Shown: positions 1 through 9,900, numbered from the stretch's first letter. The stretch is 48,030 nt of DNA from JBGOUJ01 sp041477005 (GCA_041477005.1 JBGOUJ010000004.1:1-48030), one strand, 5' to 3'. The notes: generated from the letters alone by a model not told the origin. Numbers and translations: made by a program.

Positions 1-188
1 CCGGCTCCTGGCCCCCGTCCCTCGGCCCCTGGCTCCCAACTCCCAGTTCCCGGTCTCCGCCCCTCGGCCCCTGGCCCCCATACCTCGGCTCCTGGCCTCC
101 ATCCTTCGGCTCCTGGCCTCCATCCTTCGGCTCCTGGCCTCCATCCTTCGGCTCCTGGCTCCCGTCCCTCGGCCCCTGACTTCCGAAG
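1..188 (-). repeat. 21-bp in-frame tandem repeat inside the AddB-like gene
   Basis: A 21-base period runs through at least eight units (1-20 partial, 21-41, 42-62, 63-83, 84-104, 105-125, 126-146, 147-167) with a decayed ninth copy. Units 105-125 and 126-146 are identical, and 84-104 differs by one base. The length is a multiple of three, so the repeat adds a heptapeptide close to GGQEPKD without breaking the frame. The array continues to the window edge and may extend beyond it. Confidence 0.85.
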
Positions 189-1456
189 TCCGGGGGAGTC
201 TTCAGATTGCCGAGCAGCTCGTCCGCGGGCGCCACCCACTCCGCGCTTGCCTCGGTGGTCGGGACCTGCCCTAGCGAGAGGTATTCGGCAAACCGGGACG
301 CCGTCAGCCCCTCCGAGGCGCAGGCCAGTAGAGCGAGAAAGGCGCGGCCGGAGGGGTCGGGGCGGGCCGCGCTGCGGGTGAAGAATCCGGGAATACCGGC
401 GCGGCGCAGGGCATCCTCGACCAGCGGCAGGTAATTCTCGGGATGGCGCAGCAGGATCGCCATCTGGTCAAACGGAATGCCCTGTTCGGCTAGCAGGCGG
501 ATGCGGCGGGCGATCTCCACCGATTCCAATCCCTCGCCGGCCGCTGAGAAAAACTCGAGGCTCGGGTCCATCTCACCCCGGATTGGAATCTGAGGTGTCG
601 GAATCTGGGGCGCAAAGACGTAGCGCCGCAGCCGGTCGAGAGCTCCCTGCGGCTCCCCGACATCCAGGTCTTCCGGCCTCACGCCCAGGATCTGCTCCAG
701 GGCATGGATCGTCTCTTCGTCACCGGCCGGCGCAGTGGCGAAAACATGGAGCGACCGGCCGGCCAGAGCCGTCACGAACTCGCGCTCGGCGGCCGACCCG
801 AGGGTGCAATCGAGCAGGAACACCGGCAGACCGAGGAGGCGGTGCTGCGCCTGGCCGGCGGCAAGCTGGAACAGCGTAGCCAGGTCGGCCAGCCGTCGCT
901 CGGCCAGCTCCTTCTCGTAGCGCGCGAGCAGGCGCGCCAGATCGTGGCTGGGAAGGTCGTGGCTGGGAAAGTCGTTGCTGGGAGAGTCCTGGCCGGGAAG
1001 GCCGGCGCTCTTCAGGCGAGGGGGATCCACGCCGTGCAGCCGGAGCTCGGTGAGGGTAGCAGCCAGCGCCCGCGGAAAACCCGGCGTGTCGGCCACCGGA
1101 CCGAAGTAGCGGAGCGTCCCATCGGCGCGGCAGGCGTACACGCTGCGCGCCGCAATGGCCTCCATGCCGAGCCGGCTGACCGGCGCCAGCCCGCGTTTCG
1201 TGATGGGCTCGGCGGCGAGGGCAGCGGCGAGCTGGCGGAGGGTCATCCGATGCAGGCCGCGGACGCCGCCCCGGCGCTGCGAGCAGCCGCGAACAAAATC
1301 GTCGGCCGCACCCCGCGTCTCGCCTAGCGCCAGGGCCTCAGATTCGTCGGAAAGCGATTCCAAGAGTTCCCCAACTCGCTCCAGACGTCGAGCGTTGGAA
1401 CAGGACACAAAGATGCGGCGGGTGGACACGGACTGCCAGTAAGGGAGCCCGCTCAT
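1..1456 (-). CDS. AddB-like PD-(D/E)XK nuclease/helicase family protein, N-terminal part (runs off left edge)
   Basis: The minus-strand frame is open from an ATG at 1454-1456 to the window edge, giving 485 residues with no stop. The stretch around 540-230 reads FFSAAGEGLESVEIARRIR, then a region with AILLRHPENYLPLVEDALRR and FLALLACASEGL. These match the UvrD-like core of AddB/PD-(D/E)XK nuclease family proteins, which take part in double-strand-break processing. The C-terminal nuclease domain would lie outside the window. Two in-frame tandem repeats interrupt the protein: a pentapeptide repeat (944-1003) and a heptapeptide repeat close to GGQEPKD (1-188). A TATAAT overlaps the ATG, so translation may start instead at the GTG at 1427-1429, just before STRRIFVSCSN. 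The family call is from motif memory; frame and repeats are seen directly. Confidence 0.75.
   Translation of the reverse strand, partial: MSGLPYWQSVSTRRIFVSCSNARRLERVGELLESLSDESEALALGETRGAADDFVRGCSQRRGGVRGLHRMTLRQLAAALAAEPITKRGLAPVSRLGMEAIAARSVYACRADGTLRYFGPVADTPGFPRALAATLTELRLHGVDPPRLKSAGLPGQDSPSNDFPSHDLPSHDLARLLARYEKELAERRLADLATLFQLAAGQAQHRLLGLPVFLLDCTLGSAAEREFVTALAGRSLHVFATAPAGDEETIHALEQILGVRPEDLDVGEPQGALDRLRRYVFAPQIPTPQIPIRGEMDPSLEFFSAAGEGLESVEIARRIRLLAEQGIPFDQMAILLRHPENYLPLVEDALRRAGIPGFFTRSAARPDPSGRAFLALLACASEGLTASRFAEYLSLGQVPTTEASAEWVAPADELLGNLKTPPDFGSQGPRDGSQEPKDGGQEPKDGGQEPKDGGQEPRYGGQGPRGGDRELGVGSQGPRDGGQEP
944..1003 (-). repeat. 15-bp in-frame tandem repeat inside the AddB-like gene
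   Basis: Four 15-base units lie head to tail at 944-958, 959-973, 974-988 and 989-1003; the first two differ by one base. On the coding (minus) strand they give a pentapeptide series DSPGQ/DFPSN/DLPSH, probably a flexible surface loop. Confidence 0.7.
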
Positions 1457-1460
1457 TATA
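1455..1460 (-). promoter_or_regulatory. Candidate -10 box (TATAAT) of the AddB-like gene
   Basis: A perfect TATAAT lies on the minus strand, overlapping the first ATG of the nuclease gene. No good -35 hexamer is visible 16-18 bases upstream. If it is used, transcription starts inside the apparent reading frame and the GTG near 1429 becomes the likelier start. Confidence 0.3.
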
Positions 1461-1477
1461 CAAGTAAGAGAAAAGCA

Positions 1478-1654
1478 GCCGTCAGCTTTCACTAAGAAGC
1501 CATCAGCCTTCAGCCGTCAGCTTTCAGCAACCCCGCCGGCGAAATGGATTGCTGATGGCTGACGGCGGATAGCTGATGCTGATGGCCGATGGCTGATGGC
1601 CGATGGCTGATAGCTGATAGCTGATAGCTGATAGCTAATGGCTGATGGCTGACC
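1478..1654. repeat. 7-bp tandem repeat array (GCTGATR) with inverted flank
   Basis: From about 1572 to 1654 roughly a dozen 7-base units run head to tail, mostly gctgata, gctgatg or gccgatg; four identical gctgata units occupy 1606-1633. On the other side, 1478-1529 carries the same motif in opposite orientation (gccatcagc, cagccgtcagc). The whole region can therefore form an imperfect stem around 1530-1550. It fills most of the 241-base gap between the divergent nuclease and symporter genes. Confidence 0.8.
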
Positions 1655-1697
1655 GCTGCCAGTCTGACCGCAAAGCCTGTGTTACCCTGGTCGGTCC

Positions 1698-1853
1698 ATG
1701 GCCGACGAAAGTCCCGCGCCGATTGAAACGGAGGAGGAGCCGCCGCCGGCTTTTCGTTCCTGGGGCCGGCTGTATGCGGCGGTTGTGGCTTACCTGTTTT
1801 CCCTCATCACGCTGTTGTACCTTTTCACCGCCGCCTTCAGCGGAGGACGATGA
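1698..1853 (+). CDS. Small single-pass membrane protein preceding the symporter
   Basis: This is a 51-residue frame starting at ATG 1698. The N-terminus is acidic and proline-rich (PIETEEEPPP). One hydrophobic helix follows at about residues 26-46 (AVVAYLFSLITLLYLF), and the protein ends in SGGR. The stop overlaps the symporter start as ATGA, so the two are probably translationally coupled. Small accessory membrane subunits are known for some sodium/solute symporters (for example YhdT with PanF, and DUF4212 proteins); a similar role here is inference from position. I do not recognise the sequence family. No strong Shine-Dalgarno is visible, so initiation may be weak or leaderless. Confidence 0.7.
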   Translation: MADESPAPIETEEEPPPAFRSWGRLYAAVVAYLFSLITLLYLFTAAFSGGR

Positions 1854-3499
1854 GACCGCTGGACTGGGCGGTGCTGAGTGGCTCGCTGGTGTTCATCGTC
1901 TCGTACGGGCTCTACAAGGGCCGCGGCAGCGGCACCGTTGCCAGCTACCTGCTGGCCAACAAGACCATGCCTTGGTGGGCCATGGGTCTGTCGATCATGG
2001 CCACCCAGGCCAGCGCCATAACCTTCATCGGCACTACCGGGCAGGCCTATGTGGACGGGATGCGCTTCATCCAGTTCTATTTCGGCCTGCCGCTGGCCCT
2101 GGTCATCGTGTCGGCCGTCTCCGTGCCGCTTTTCCACCGCACCGGCGTCTATACGGCTTACGAATACCTTGAGAAACGGTTCGACAGCAAGACCCGGACG
2201 CTCACCAGCATCGTCTTCTTGACCCAGCGCGGCCTGAGCGTGGGGGTATCGCTCTCGGCGCCGGGAGTCGTGCTCTCCGCTCTGCTGGGATGGCCGCACG
2301 AGCGGACGATCGTTTTGATGGGCGCCTTGGTGATCGTTTACACCACGCTCGGCGGCATCAAGGCCGTCACCTGGGCCGACGTACAGCAAATGACCATCCT
2401 GTTCCTGGGTATCGCCACGGCTCTGATCATGTCGATCGTCCTGCTGCCGAAATCCGTTTCCTTCGGCGACGCTCTCTACCTGGCGGGCATCTCGGGGAAA
2501 TTGAACGCGGTGGATCTCTCGTTCGACTGGAAGACGCGCTACAACCTCTGGAGCGGCCTGATAGCCGGCCTGTTTCTGCAGCTCTCTTATTTCGGCTGCG
2601 ACCAGTCCCAGGTCCAGCGCTACCTGACCGGCAAGTCGATCCTCCACAGCCGCATCAGCCTGATGTTCACCGCAGTAGTCAAGGTGCCGATGCAGTTCGT
2701 CATTCTCCTGACCGGCGCCCTGGTGTTCGTCTTTTTCCTGTTCGAGCAGCCGCCCATGCTGTTCAACCGCGCGGAGCGGGAACAGGTGGAGCAAAGCGAG
2801 GCGTACCGGGAGACCGAGGCGCGGTACAAGCAGGCGTTCGACGAGCGGAAGACGGCGGCCGCGGCGCTCGTGGGCTCGCGCGACCAGGAAACCAGGGATC
2901 GATATCTGGCGGCGCGGACCCGATTTGAGGCCGAGCGCGCCGAGGGCATTCGTCTGACGGGCCGGCCTTACAACGACACCAACTACATCTTCCTTACCTT
3001 CGTCATCCGCTACCTGCCCGCCGGCGCCGTGGGGCTGATCATGGCGGCGGTCTTTGCGGCGGCCATGGCCAGCATCTCGGGCGAGCTGAATTCCCTGGCC
3101 ACTTCCACGGTGATCGACCTTTACCGGCGTCACATCAAACGTCACGCCGAGGACCGCCACTACGTGCGGGTCTCGCGCCTGGCCACGGCCTTCTGGGGAA
3201 TCTATGCGATGGCTTTCGCCGTGTTCGTCACCCGGCTGGGATCGCTGATCGAAGCGGTCAACATCGTCGGCTCGCTCTTCTACGGCTCGGTGCTGGGGGT
3301 ATTCGTGCTGGCCTTCGGGGTGAAGCGCGCCGACGGAAACGGCGCGGCCGCCGGTCTGCTCGCCGGGCTGGCGACGGTCTGGTGGACCAGCCGCAAAACC
3401 GACATTTCTTTCCTCTGGTACAACGTGCTGGGCTGCGTGGTGGTGGTGGTGGTGGGAACGCTGGTGAGCGCCAGAAGGAACCCTGTCACCGAGGGTTAG
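1850..3499 (+). CDS. Sodium:solute symporter (SSS) family transporter
   Basis: A 549-residue multi-pass inner-membrane protein with about 13 hydrophobic helices. The early segment NKTMPWWAMGLSIMATQASA and the later MASISGELNSLATSTVIDLY are typical of the SSS family (PF00474), which uses the sodium gradient to import sugars, sugar acids, amino acids or similar substrates. The substrate cannot be told from sequence. Residues about 303-370 form a charged, helical, probably coiled-coil insertion between two membrane helices. The gene overlaps the 51-residue upstream frame by four bases. It lies upstream of the TonB-receptor operon, so it may take part in uptake of the same nutrient. Confidence 0.93.
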   Translation: MRPLDWAVLSGSLVFIVSYGLYKGRGSGTVASYLLANKTMPWWAMGLSIMATQASAITFIGTTGQAYVDGMRFIQFYFGLPLALVIVSAVSVPLFHRTGVYTAYEYLEKRFDSKTRTLTSIVFLTQRGLSVGVSLSAPGVVLSALLGWPHERTIVLMGALVIVYTTLGGIKAVTWADVQQMTILFLGIATALIMSIVLLPKSVSFGDALYLAGISGKLNAVDLSFDWKTRYNLWSGLIAGLFLQLSYFGCDQSQVQRYLTGKSILHSRISLMFTAVVKVPMQFVILLTGALVFVFFLFEQPPMLFNRAEREQVEQSEAYRETEARYKQAFDERKTAAAALVGSRDQETRDRYLAARTRFEAERAEGIRLTGRPYNDTNYIFLTFVIRYLPAGAVGLIMAAVFAAAMASISGELNSLATSTVIDLYRRHIKRHAEDRHYVRVSRLATAFWGIYAMAFAVFVTRLGSLIEAVNIVGSLFYGSVLGVFVLAFGVKRADGNGAAAGLLAGLATVWWTSRKTDISFLWYNVLGCVVVVVVGTLVSARRNPVTEG

Positions 3500-3741
3500 T
3501 TGCACTTTAGTCGGGGAGCCGAGCGGGGCGCGAATCGCCTTCTCCACCGCCGTCAGGTCTTCTCCCAAGAGGCGACCGAAGGGTTCCCCTTCCTGGGCCG
3601 CCGGAGTCGCTCGGGATGGAAAGGATGCAAGAAACGGCTCCAACGGAGGCGGTTGGATGTACAATCGACCGTGGCTCAGGAAGCCAAAACGGAAATCCTG
3701 GATAAGAGAACAGAAGGAAAAAGGACTTCAGAGGGTAGCAA
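3500..3741. other. Intergenic gap upstream of the TonB-receptor operon
   Basis: I see no gene here. A TACAAT hexamer at about 3659-3664 could serve as a -10 box but has no convincing -35 partner. The Shine-Dalgarno of the next gene (agaggg, about 3727) ends the gap. Confidence 0.4.
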
Positions 3742-6700
3742 ATGACGACAAGACATGTTTTCTGCAGGCTGCTCTCGGCTGCGCTCGTGCTCGGCTGTCC
3801 GTTTGCCATGTCCGGGCAGACCGCGCGATCCCAGATCACCGGAAGAATTACCGACCCCACCGGTGCGGTGATTGTCGATGGGGGTGTGACAGTAACCAAT
3901 GAAGAAACCGGCATTCGCAGGGACGCGGCCTCCAACGAGTTGGGGTATTACAACGTTCCGCTGTTGCCGCCCGGCAACTATCGCGTAATAGTGCAAAAGT
4001 CCGGGTTTCGGCCGATCACCCGGTCCGGCATCACGCTGGACGTGGACCAGGTGGCCGCGATCGACTTCGTCATGGAGGTGGGAACCGTGACCGAGACGGT
4101 GGATGTCACGGCGAACGTGTCGAAAGTAGACACGCAGACGGTCACGTTGAAAGAGGTGGTCGATCAGCGGCGAATCCAGGAGCTACCCCTCAACGGCCGC
4201 GATGCGACGCAGCTCATTCTGCTCGTTCCGGGAGTTTACGCGACCAACGATACCTCGGGAGTGCGACAAGGCGGCTCGGGCCGCGGCGTCGTCCAGCCGG
4301 GCGTTTCCTCCAACGGCGGGCGCGGCAATATGATCAACTATGCGCTGGATGGGGCGTTTCACAACGACACCTATAACAATGCCGGCATGGCCATGCCGAA
4401 TCCCGACGCGCTGCAGGAATTCAGCGTGCAGACGAACAACTTCAGCGCGGAGTTCGGCCGTAGCGCCGGCGCCATCGTAAATGCGGTTACGCGCTCTGGA
4501 GCGAACCAGGTTCATGGAAGCCTTTTTGAGTTTCTCCGGAACTCGGACACGAACGCGCGAAACTTTTTTGCGACCACGACCGATGGCCTTAAACGCAACC
4601 AGTTTGGGGGGACGTTCGGCGGTCCGGTCTACATTCCGCACGTCTATAATGGCCATGACCGCACGTTCTTTTTCTTCTCGGAGCAGGAGACCAGGCAGGT
4701 TCAGACGCCTTCAGACGCCAGCACGGTGGTGCTGACGGCGGCCCAGCGCGCCGGCGACTTCTCGGCCCGCTCGCAGGCCATCATCGATCCTCTCAACAAT
4801 CAGGCGTTTCCCGGCAACAGGATCCCGCTGTCGCGCGAGAACTCGCTCACCAGGAACGTGATCAACCAGCTCATCCCCCTGCCCACCGAGCCGGACACCG
4901 GGCTGCTCCGTTACGCGGTGCCAAATAATGAAACAGACCGGCAGGTTGTATTAAGGGTCGATCACCAGTTGGGAAAGAAGGACACGCTGACGGGCCGCTA
5001 CCTTTACAATTACTTTCACACTCCGCCTAACGATGTGCCCTTGGTCTTCGCAACCGTTCCCGATGGAGTCAATCCCGGGCACAATCTGGCAGTGGGTGAA
5101 ACCCACATCTTCAGCCCGACGTTGCTCAACCAGGTCGAGGTTTCCATCAATCGCCGGACCGAGAATATTACGCCGGTTTGGAAAATCGGGCTGGCCGATC
5201 TGGGAATGAAAAATGTCTTCAGCGACAAGCACCCCTATCCGACCCTGGTGCTGAGCGTCAACGGCGCGTTCTCCATCCAGACAACCGAGACCGACGTAAC
5301 CACGCCACATACCTATACGGTCGGGGATACGGTAAGGTGGACCGCCGGACGGCACCAAATCAGTATGGGCTTTGAGTATCGGCGCCAGTCCCTGCACAAG
5401 TTCTACCGCTTCCTGATGGACCCGACCATGACATTCGCCGGGATTTACAGCGGGTACGGAGTGTCGGATTTTTTCCTGGGTCAGGCGTCGCAACTGAGGC
5501 AGAGCGCCTACGGAGAGTTTGCGGATCTCTACGCGCCCGGCTATAGCGCATTTTTCCAGGACGACATTCGCGTAACGCCCCGGCTTACACTGAATGTGGG
5601 GGTGCGCTTCGAGCCGTCCATTCCGTATGTGGATGACCAAGATCGTGGAAGCGTTTTCCGGCCCGGTGCCAAGAGCCAGATCTATTCCAATGCTCCCCGG
5701 GGTCTGCTCGTGATCGGAGATCCCGGCGTGCCGAAAGGGCAGGCGGAGTCGGACCTCAACAACATCGCGCCGCGTTTCGGTTTTGCGTGGAGCCCGTTCG
5801 GCAACGCCCGGACGAGCGTCCGTGGGGCTTACGGCATTTTCTACGATTCCTCGCCCATGAGCGCCATTAATAACGGCATAACGAACTCCCCGCCGTTCGC
5901 GCTGACCTACAATCTCACACCGCCCCCGGGGCCGTTCGATGACCCTTACAATGGCAACAACCCGCTGCCATTGCCGAATCCCCCGCCTCGAGACATCGCT
6001 TTCCCCACGCTCCTCTCCATGTCGACATACGGGCGAACGCTGCGGACGCCCTACCTGCAAAGCTGGCACTTGACGATCGAGCGCGAAGTTTTCCGGGATT
6101 GGCTGTTGCGGGTGGCGTACGCGGGGTCGAAGGGCACGGGTCTGTTGCAAGGTTGGCAGCTTAATCCGGGCATTTACATCCCGGGCCGCTCCACTGCAGT
6201 GAATGTGGACAGCCGAAGGCCCTACGCGCCGGATTTCGGCTCGGTAGGCATTCGCGGCGGAGTTGGAAATTCCAGCTTCAACTCCCTGCAGGTAACGATG
6301 GACAAGCGTTTCAGCAAGGGCTTCACCATTCAGTCCAATTACACCTGGGCGCGGTCGATCGACTATGGCTCCGGGGCCGGCACGCTCTGGCCCTCCTACA
6401 ACAACCCGTTCAATTTCCGCCAGAGTCGCGGCCCCTCCGACTTCAACCGCACGCACCGTTTCATAACCTCCGGGTTGTGGGAGCTGCCGCGCTTGGCCGC
6501 GCAGCCGGCCCTCCTGAAGGCAATCGCGGGCGGATGGAACATGAGCGGCGCGCTCACGCTGCAATCGGGTCCTCCCTACTCGGTCCTGTCCGGGAACGAC
6601 AATTCCACGTCCGGCGTAGGCGCCGATTTCTCCGACGTGGTGGGCAGCGCCAGTCGCAGCGCCCGCCAGGACCCGAACCGGGATCCGGTTCGAGAATGGT

Positions 6701-6984
6701 TCAACACCAAAGCGTTTGCGCAGAACGCAATCGGCACCTTTGGGACCGCTGGGCGGAACATCATCATCGGGCCCGGCCTGGCCAACCTGGATTTCTCGGT
6801 GGCCAAGAACTTTACCGTCTACCGCGAGTCGAGAATTCAGTTCCGGACCGAGTTTTTCAACCTGCTTAACCATACCAACTTGAACCCGCCACGTTCCGAC
6901 AGGCTGAGCTCGGGCACGTATGGCCGCATCACCAGTGCCTTTGATCCGCGCATCTTGCAGTTTGGATTGAAATGGCTGTTTTGA
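3742..6984 (+). CDS. TonB-dependent receptor with carboxypeptidase-regulatory-like domain (Oar-like)
   Basis: A 1080-residue outer-membrane protein. A signal peptide occupies about residues 1-25. A carboxypeptidase-regulatory beta-sandwich at about 30-115 opens with SQITGRITDPTGAV and contains LPPGNYRVIVQKSGF. A plug domain follows, with the typical phrase RIQELPLNGRDA. The remainder is a large beta-barrel ending in LQFGLKWLF, as expected for the C-terminal barrel strand. Acidobacteria carry many such Oar/SusC-like receptors, thought to import oligomeric nutrients with TonB/ExbBD energy. The start has a good ribosome-binding site (agagggtagcaa). The next gene begins 13 bases after the stop, so the hydrolase is probably co-transcribed and may process the imported compound. 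Confidence 0.93.
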   Translation: MTTRHVFCRLLSAALVLGCPFAMSGQTARSQITGRITDPTGAVIVDGGVTVTNEETGIRRDAASNELGYYNVPLLPPGNYRVIVQKSGFRPITRSGITLDVDQVAAIDFVMEVGTVTETVDVTANVSKVDTQTVTLKEVVDQRRIQELPLNGRDATQLILLVPGVYATNDTSGVRQGGSGRGVVQPGVSSNGGRGNMINYALDGAFHNDTYNNAGMAMPNPDALQEFSVQTNNFSAEFGRSAGAIVNAVTRSGANQVHGSLFEFLRNSDTNARNFFATTTDGLKRNQFGGTFGGPVYIPHVYNGHDRTFFFFSEQETRQVQTPSDASTVVLTAAQRAGDFSARSQAIIDPLNNQAFPGNRIPLSRENSLTRNVINQLIPLPTEPDTGLLRYAVPNNETDRQVVLRVDHQLGKKDTLTGRYLYNYFHTPPNDVPLVFATVPDGVNPGHNLAVGETHIFSPTLLNQVEVSINRRTENITPVWKIGLADLGMKNVFSDKHPYPTLVLSVNGAFSIQTTETDVTTPHTYTVGDTVRWTAGRHQISMGFEYRRQSLHKFYRFLMDPTMTFAGIYSGYGVSDFFLGQASQLRQSAYGEFADLYAPGYSAFFQDDIRVTPRLTLNVGVRFEPSIPYVDDQDRGSVFRPGAKSQIYSNAPRGLLVIGDPGVPKGQAESDLNNIAPRFGFAWSPFGNARTSVRGAYGIFYDSSPMSAINNGITNSPPFALTYNLTPPPGPFDDPYNGNNPLPLPNPPPRDIAFPTLLSMSTYGRTLRTPYLQSWHLTIEREVFRDWLLRVAYAGSKGTGLLQGWQLNPGIYIPGRSTAVNVDSRRPYAPDFGSVGIRGGVGNSSFNSLQVTMDKRFSKGFTIQSNYTWARSIDYGSGAGTLWPSYNNPFNFRQSRGPSDFNRTHRFITSGLWELPRLAAQPALLKAIAGGWNMSGALTLQSGPPYSVLSGNDNSTSGVGADFSDVVGSASRSARQDPNRDPVREWFNTKAFAQNAIGTFGTAGRNIIIGPGLANLDFSVAKNFTVYRESRIQFRTEFFNLLNHTNLNPPRSDRLSSGTYGRITSAFDPRILQFGLKWLF

Positions 6985-6997
6985 CCGGATTAGACCT

Positions 6998-9900
6998 ATG
7001 CGCTATTGGTTTTTGGCTCTTTGCTGGGCCGCCACGCTGGCGGCCCAGCAGAAGCCGACTCTGGTAATCGATGGAAAACTGACGGACTCCGTCTGGCAGG
7101 ATCTGCGGCAGGAAAAGCTGGCGCCATCCCAGCCCGGAGTGCCCGCTGCAGCGGGCGGCGGCATCCGCACCGTCGTGGCCGGACGTTACCTCTATCTTGC
7201 GGCTCGCCTGCCGGAGCCGACCGGACGCTTTACAGCCCGCTTAACCGGACGCAACCCGAGCTGGGAAGAGGAGGATGCCCTTCGTATCCTGGTGGGAGCG
7301 AACATCGGCTACACGGATCGCATCCTGCAGGTCAACCCGTTCGGCGCTTATTCCATCGAGAAAGCCGTGCACGTCAGTTACAGCAATGAGAGCACGTTCC
7401 CTTACTCGGATGAATGGCAGAGGGATGTGGTCTACAGGAACGCAGAAAAATTCCTGGTAGCGACCTCGATCGGTGAGAGGGAGTGGGACGTCGAAGCGGC
7501 GATTCCGCTAAACGAACTGAGCGCGCCCGGATCGGACCAGATTTTTGTGAGCGTGGAGCGAATTCGCGCAACGCGCCCGGGCTCTCCCCAGCAGCGATGG
7601 CATTGGCCGGATCGCGGGCCGGCGGCGAAAGTTGCCGTGATCAGCTCAGTGAAATGGGATGCACCGCCGCCCCTGTTCCGGCCGGCGCCAATAGGAGATC
7701 GGGAACCGCCGCTTGAGGTCGGGCGCCGGCGCGAGCTGCCGCCCATGGATAGCGGATGGAACGATCCGGGGTGGCGTGATGTGCCCGTCTGGAATCTGCT
7801 TCGCGACCAACCGGCGGCCCGGCCGCCGAGAATCCCTACGGAAGTAAAGCTGCTGCAGGATGGCCGCACGCTGGCGGTGATTGCAAGGTGCGCCGAGCCC
7901 GGCAGCGTGGTGGCGAGCGTGAAGGAAAACGACGGCCCGGTCAATCAGGACGACAGCTTCCACGTCTACCTCGCCACTTCCGGCTCGGCCTACGTGCAGC
8001 TCGCAATCAACCCGCTGGGATACCTTCTCGACAACACCGGGTTTGCCGGGGGCCAGCGATTGTCTCGCGCGCGGGAGTGGAGCAGCGGGGCTCGCACGGC
8101 CGTACGGCGGGAGCAAGGGGCGTGGATCGCCCGGATGGACATCCCGCTGCAGCCGGCCGCCTCGGTGCTGGGGGAAACCGGGCTGCCCGCGGAGTGGCGC
8201 ATCCTGCTGCTGCGCTTCCGTCCCGGCCGCGACGGCGAGCCGCGCGAGACGAGCGTCTTGCCGGTGATTGAGAGCGAGACGCCTTTGTGTCCGGCGCGCT
8301 ATCGCAGGCTGGCTCTGGTGGATCGCGATCCGGCGGAGCTCCGTCCGGTGCAAAAACCTGAAGTAAGCAACGTAACGGCGTCGTTCGAAACGCGCGTGCT
8401 CTCTCCCGCGCAGCGCAAGCAGATGGATCTGGCTGGCATGCTCCCGCAACAGATCCGAGGGCGCGTGCGGAAGATTCTGGAAGCGGAAAAACGCGACCGG
8501 GAGCAACTGAAAACGCGAGCCGATTGGGAGCGTTTCCGCGACCCGCGGCTAAAGGCTCTCGCGGATTTCATCGGGCCGTTTCCGCCACGCACCCCGCTCC
8601 GCACCCAGGTGACCAAGGATTTCGCAGGCAACGGCTATCGCCGGCAGGATCTGGTCTACCAGAGCCGCGCCGGTTTGTGGGTAACCGCCAATCTCTATTC
8701 GCCTGCCAAGCCCGCGGGCCGCATGCCGGGAATCGTGATCATCCACAGTCACCACCGGCCCAGGACCCAGGCCGAGATGCAGGACATGGGAATCCTGTGG
8801 GCGCGAGCAGGCTGCGTGGTGTTGATCATGGATCAGATCGGCCACGGCGAACGTCTCGAAACCTACCCCTGGAATCGCGAGGGGTATCACGCGCGATACG
8901 TCACGGGCATGCAGTTGTACCTGGCAGGCGAGAGCTTGATCAAGTGGATGGTTTGGGACGTCATGCGCGGCGTGGACTTGCTGCTGGAGCGCCCCGACGT
9001 CAACAAGGACCAAATCATCCTGCTAGGCGCGGTGGCGGCGGGCGGCGACCCGGCCGCAGTGACAGCAGCGCTCGATTCGCGAATCGGCGCCGTGGCGCCT
9101 TTCAATTTTGGCGAAGCCACCCCTCGCGTCGGAGCGGCCAGGAGCCGGTGGCCGCTGGACCTGGCGGACCCGGGCTCGGGCAGTTGGGAATCCACCAGAA
9201 ACTTGCCTCGCAGCATAGCGGACCAATTCCTTCCCTGGATGATCTGCGCGTCGGTCGCGCCACGCCGATTGGTGTACTCCTACGAAATGGGCTGGCAGGT
9301 CGAGCGCCAGCCGGCGTGGGCACGCTATCAAGAGGTCTTCGGATTCTACGGGGCGGTGGATCATCTGGGCGAGGCCCACGGCTTTGGAACATTCCCGGGG
9401 CCCGGCGAGTGCGCCAATATCGGTCCATCCCAGCGCGAGACACTGTATCCGAACCTCAAACGCTGGTTCGGCATTCCGATTCCGGCCAGCGAGCCGGATG
9501 ACCGGCGGCCTGAGGCCGAGCTCGCATCCTTGACTCCTGTCGTTGCTTCGCAGCTCGGCATGCGAAGCGTCCATGATCTGGCCCGAGATGCAGCCGTTGC
9601 GAAGCTAAACCCGGCTCGGTCGGAGTTGGCAAAGTTGGCTCCGGAGGCTCGCCGCCGTTGGCTCCAGACCAAGTGGGCGGCCAAGCTGGGCGACATTGAG
9701 CCAAACCGCCATCCCGAGGCAATTTCGCACTGGAAGAAGCAGTGGCGGAATGCGGAGGTCGAAGGAATTACGCTGCAGGTAGAGCCCGGAATCGTGGCGC
9801 CGCTTCTTCTGCTGCGCCCATCCACAGCGAACGCCGTGCGAATGCCGGTGGTCGTGGCCCTTTCCGAAAGCGGGAAAGAAGGGTTCTTCGATCATCGCAG

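Noticed and set aside
1..188. CRISPR array
   Set aside because: The 21-base units are contiguous without spacers and lie in frame within a coding sequence.
1572..1654. CRISPR or tRNA-like repeat
   Set aside because: The units are only seven bases and tandem, with no spacers and no cloverleaf.
1790..3664. A 624-codon minus-strand frame opposite the symporter
   Set aside because: Its sequence is His/Gln/Arg-rich and mirrors the symporter codons; no motif supports it.
4951..6873. A 640-codon minus-strand frame opposite the TonB receptor
   Set aside because: It is antisense to a clear receptor gene and has no recognisable domain; long antisense frames are expected at this GC content.
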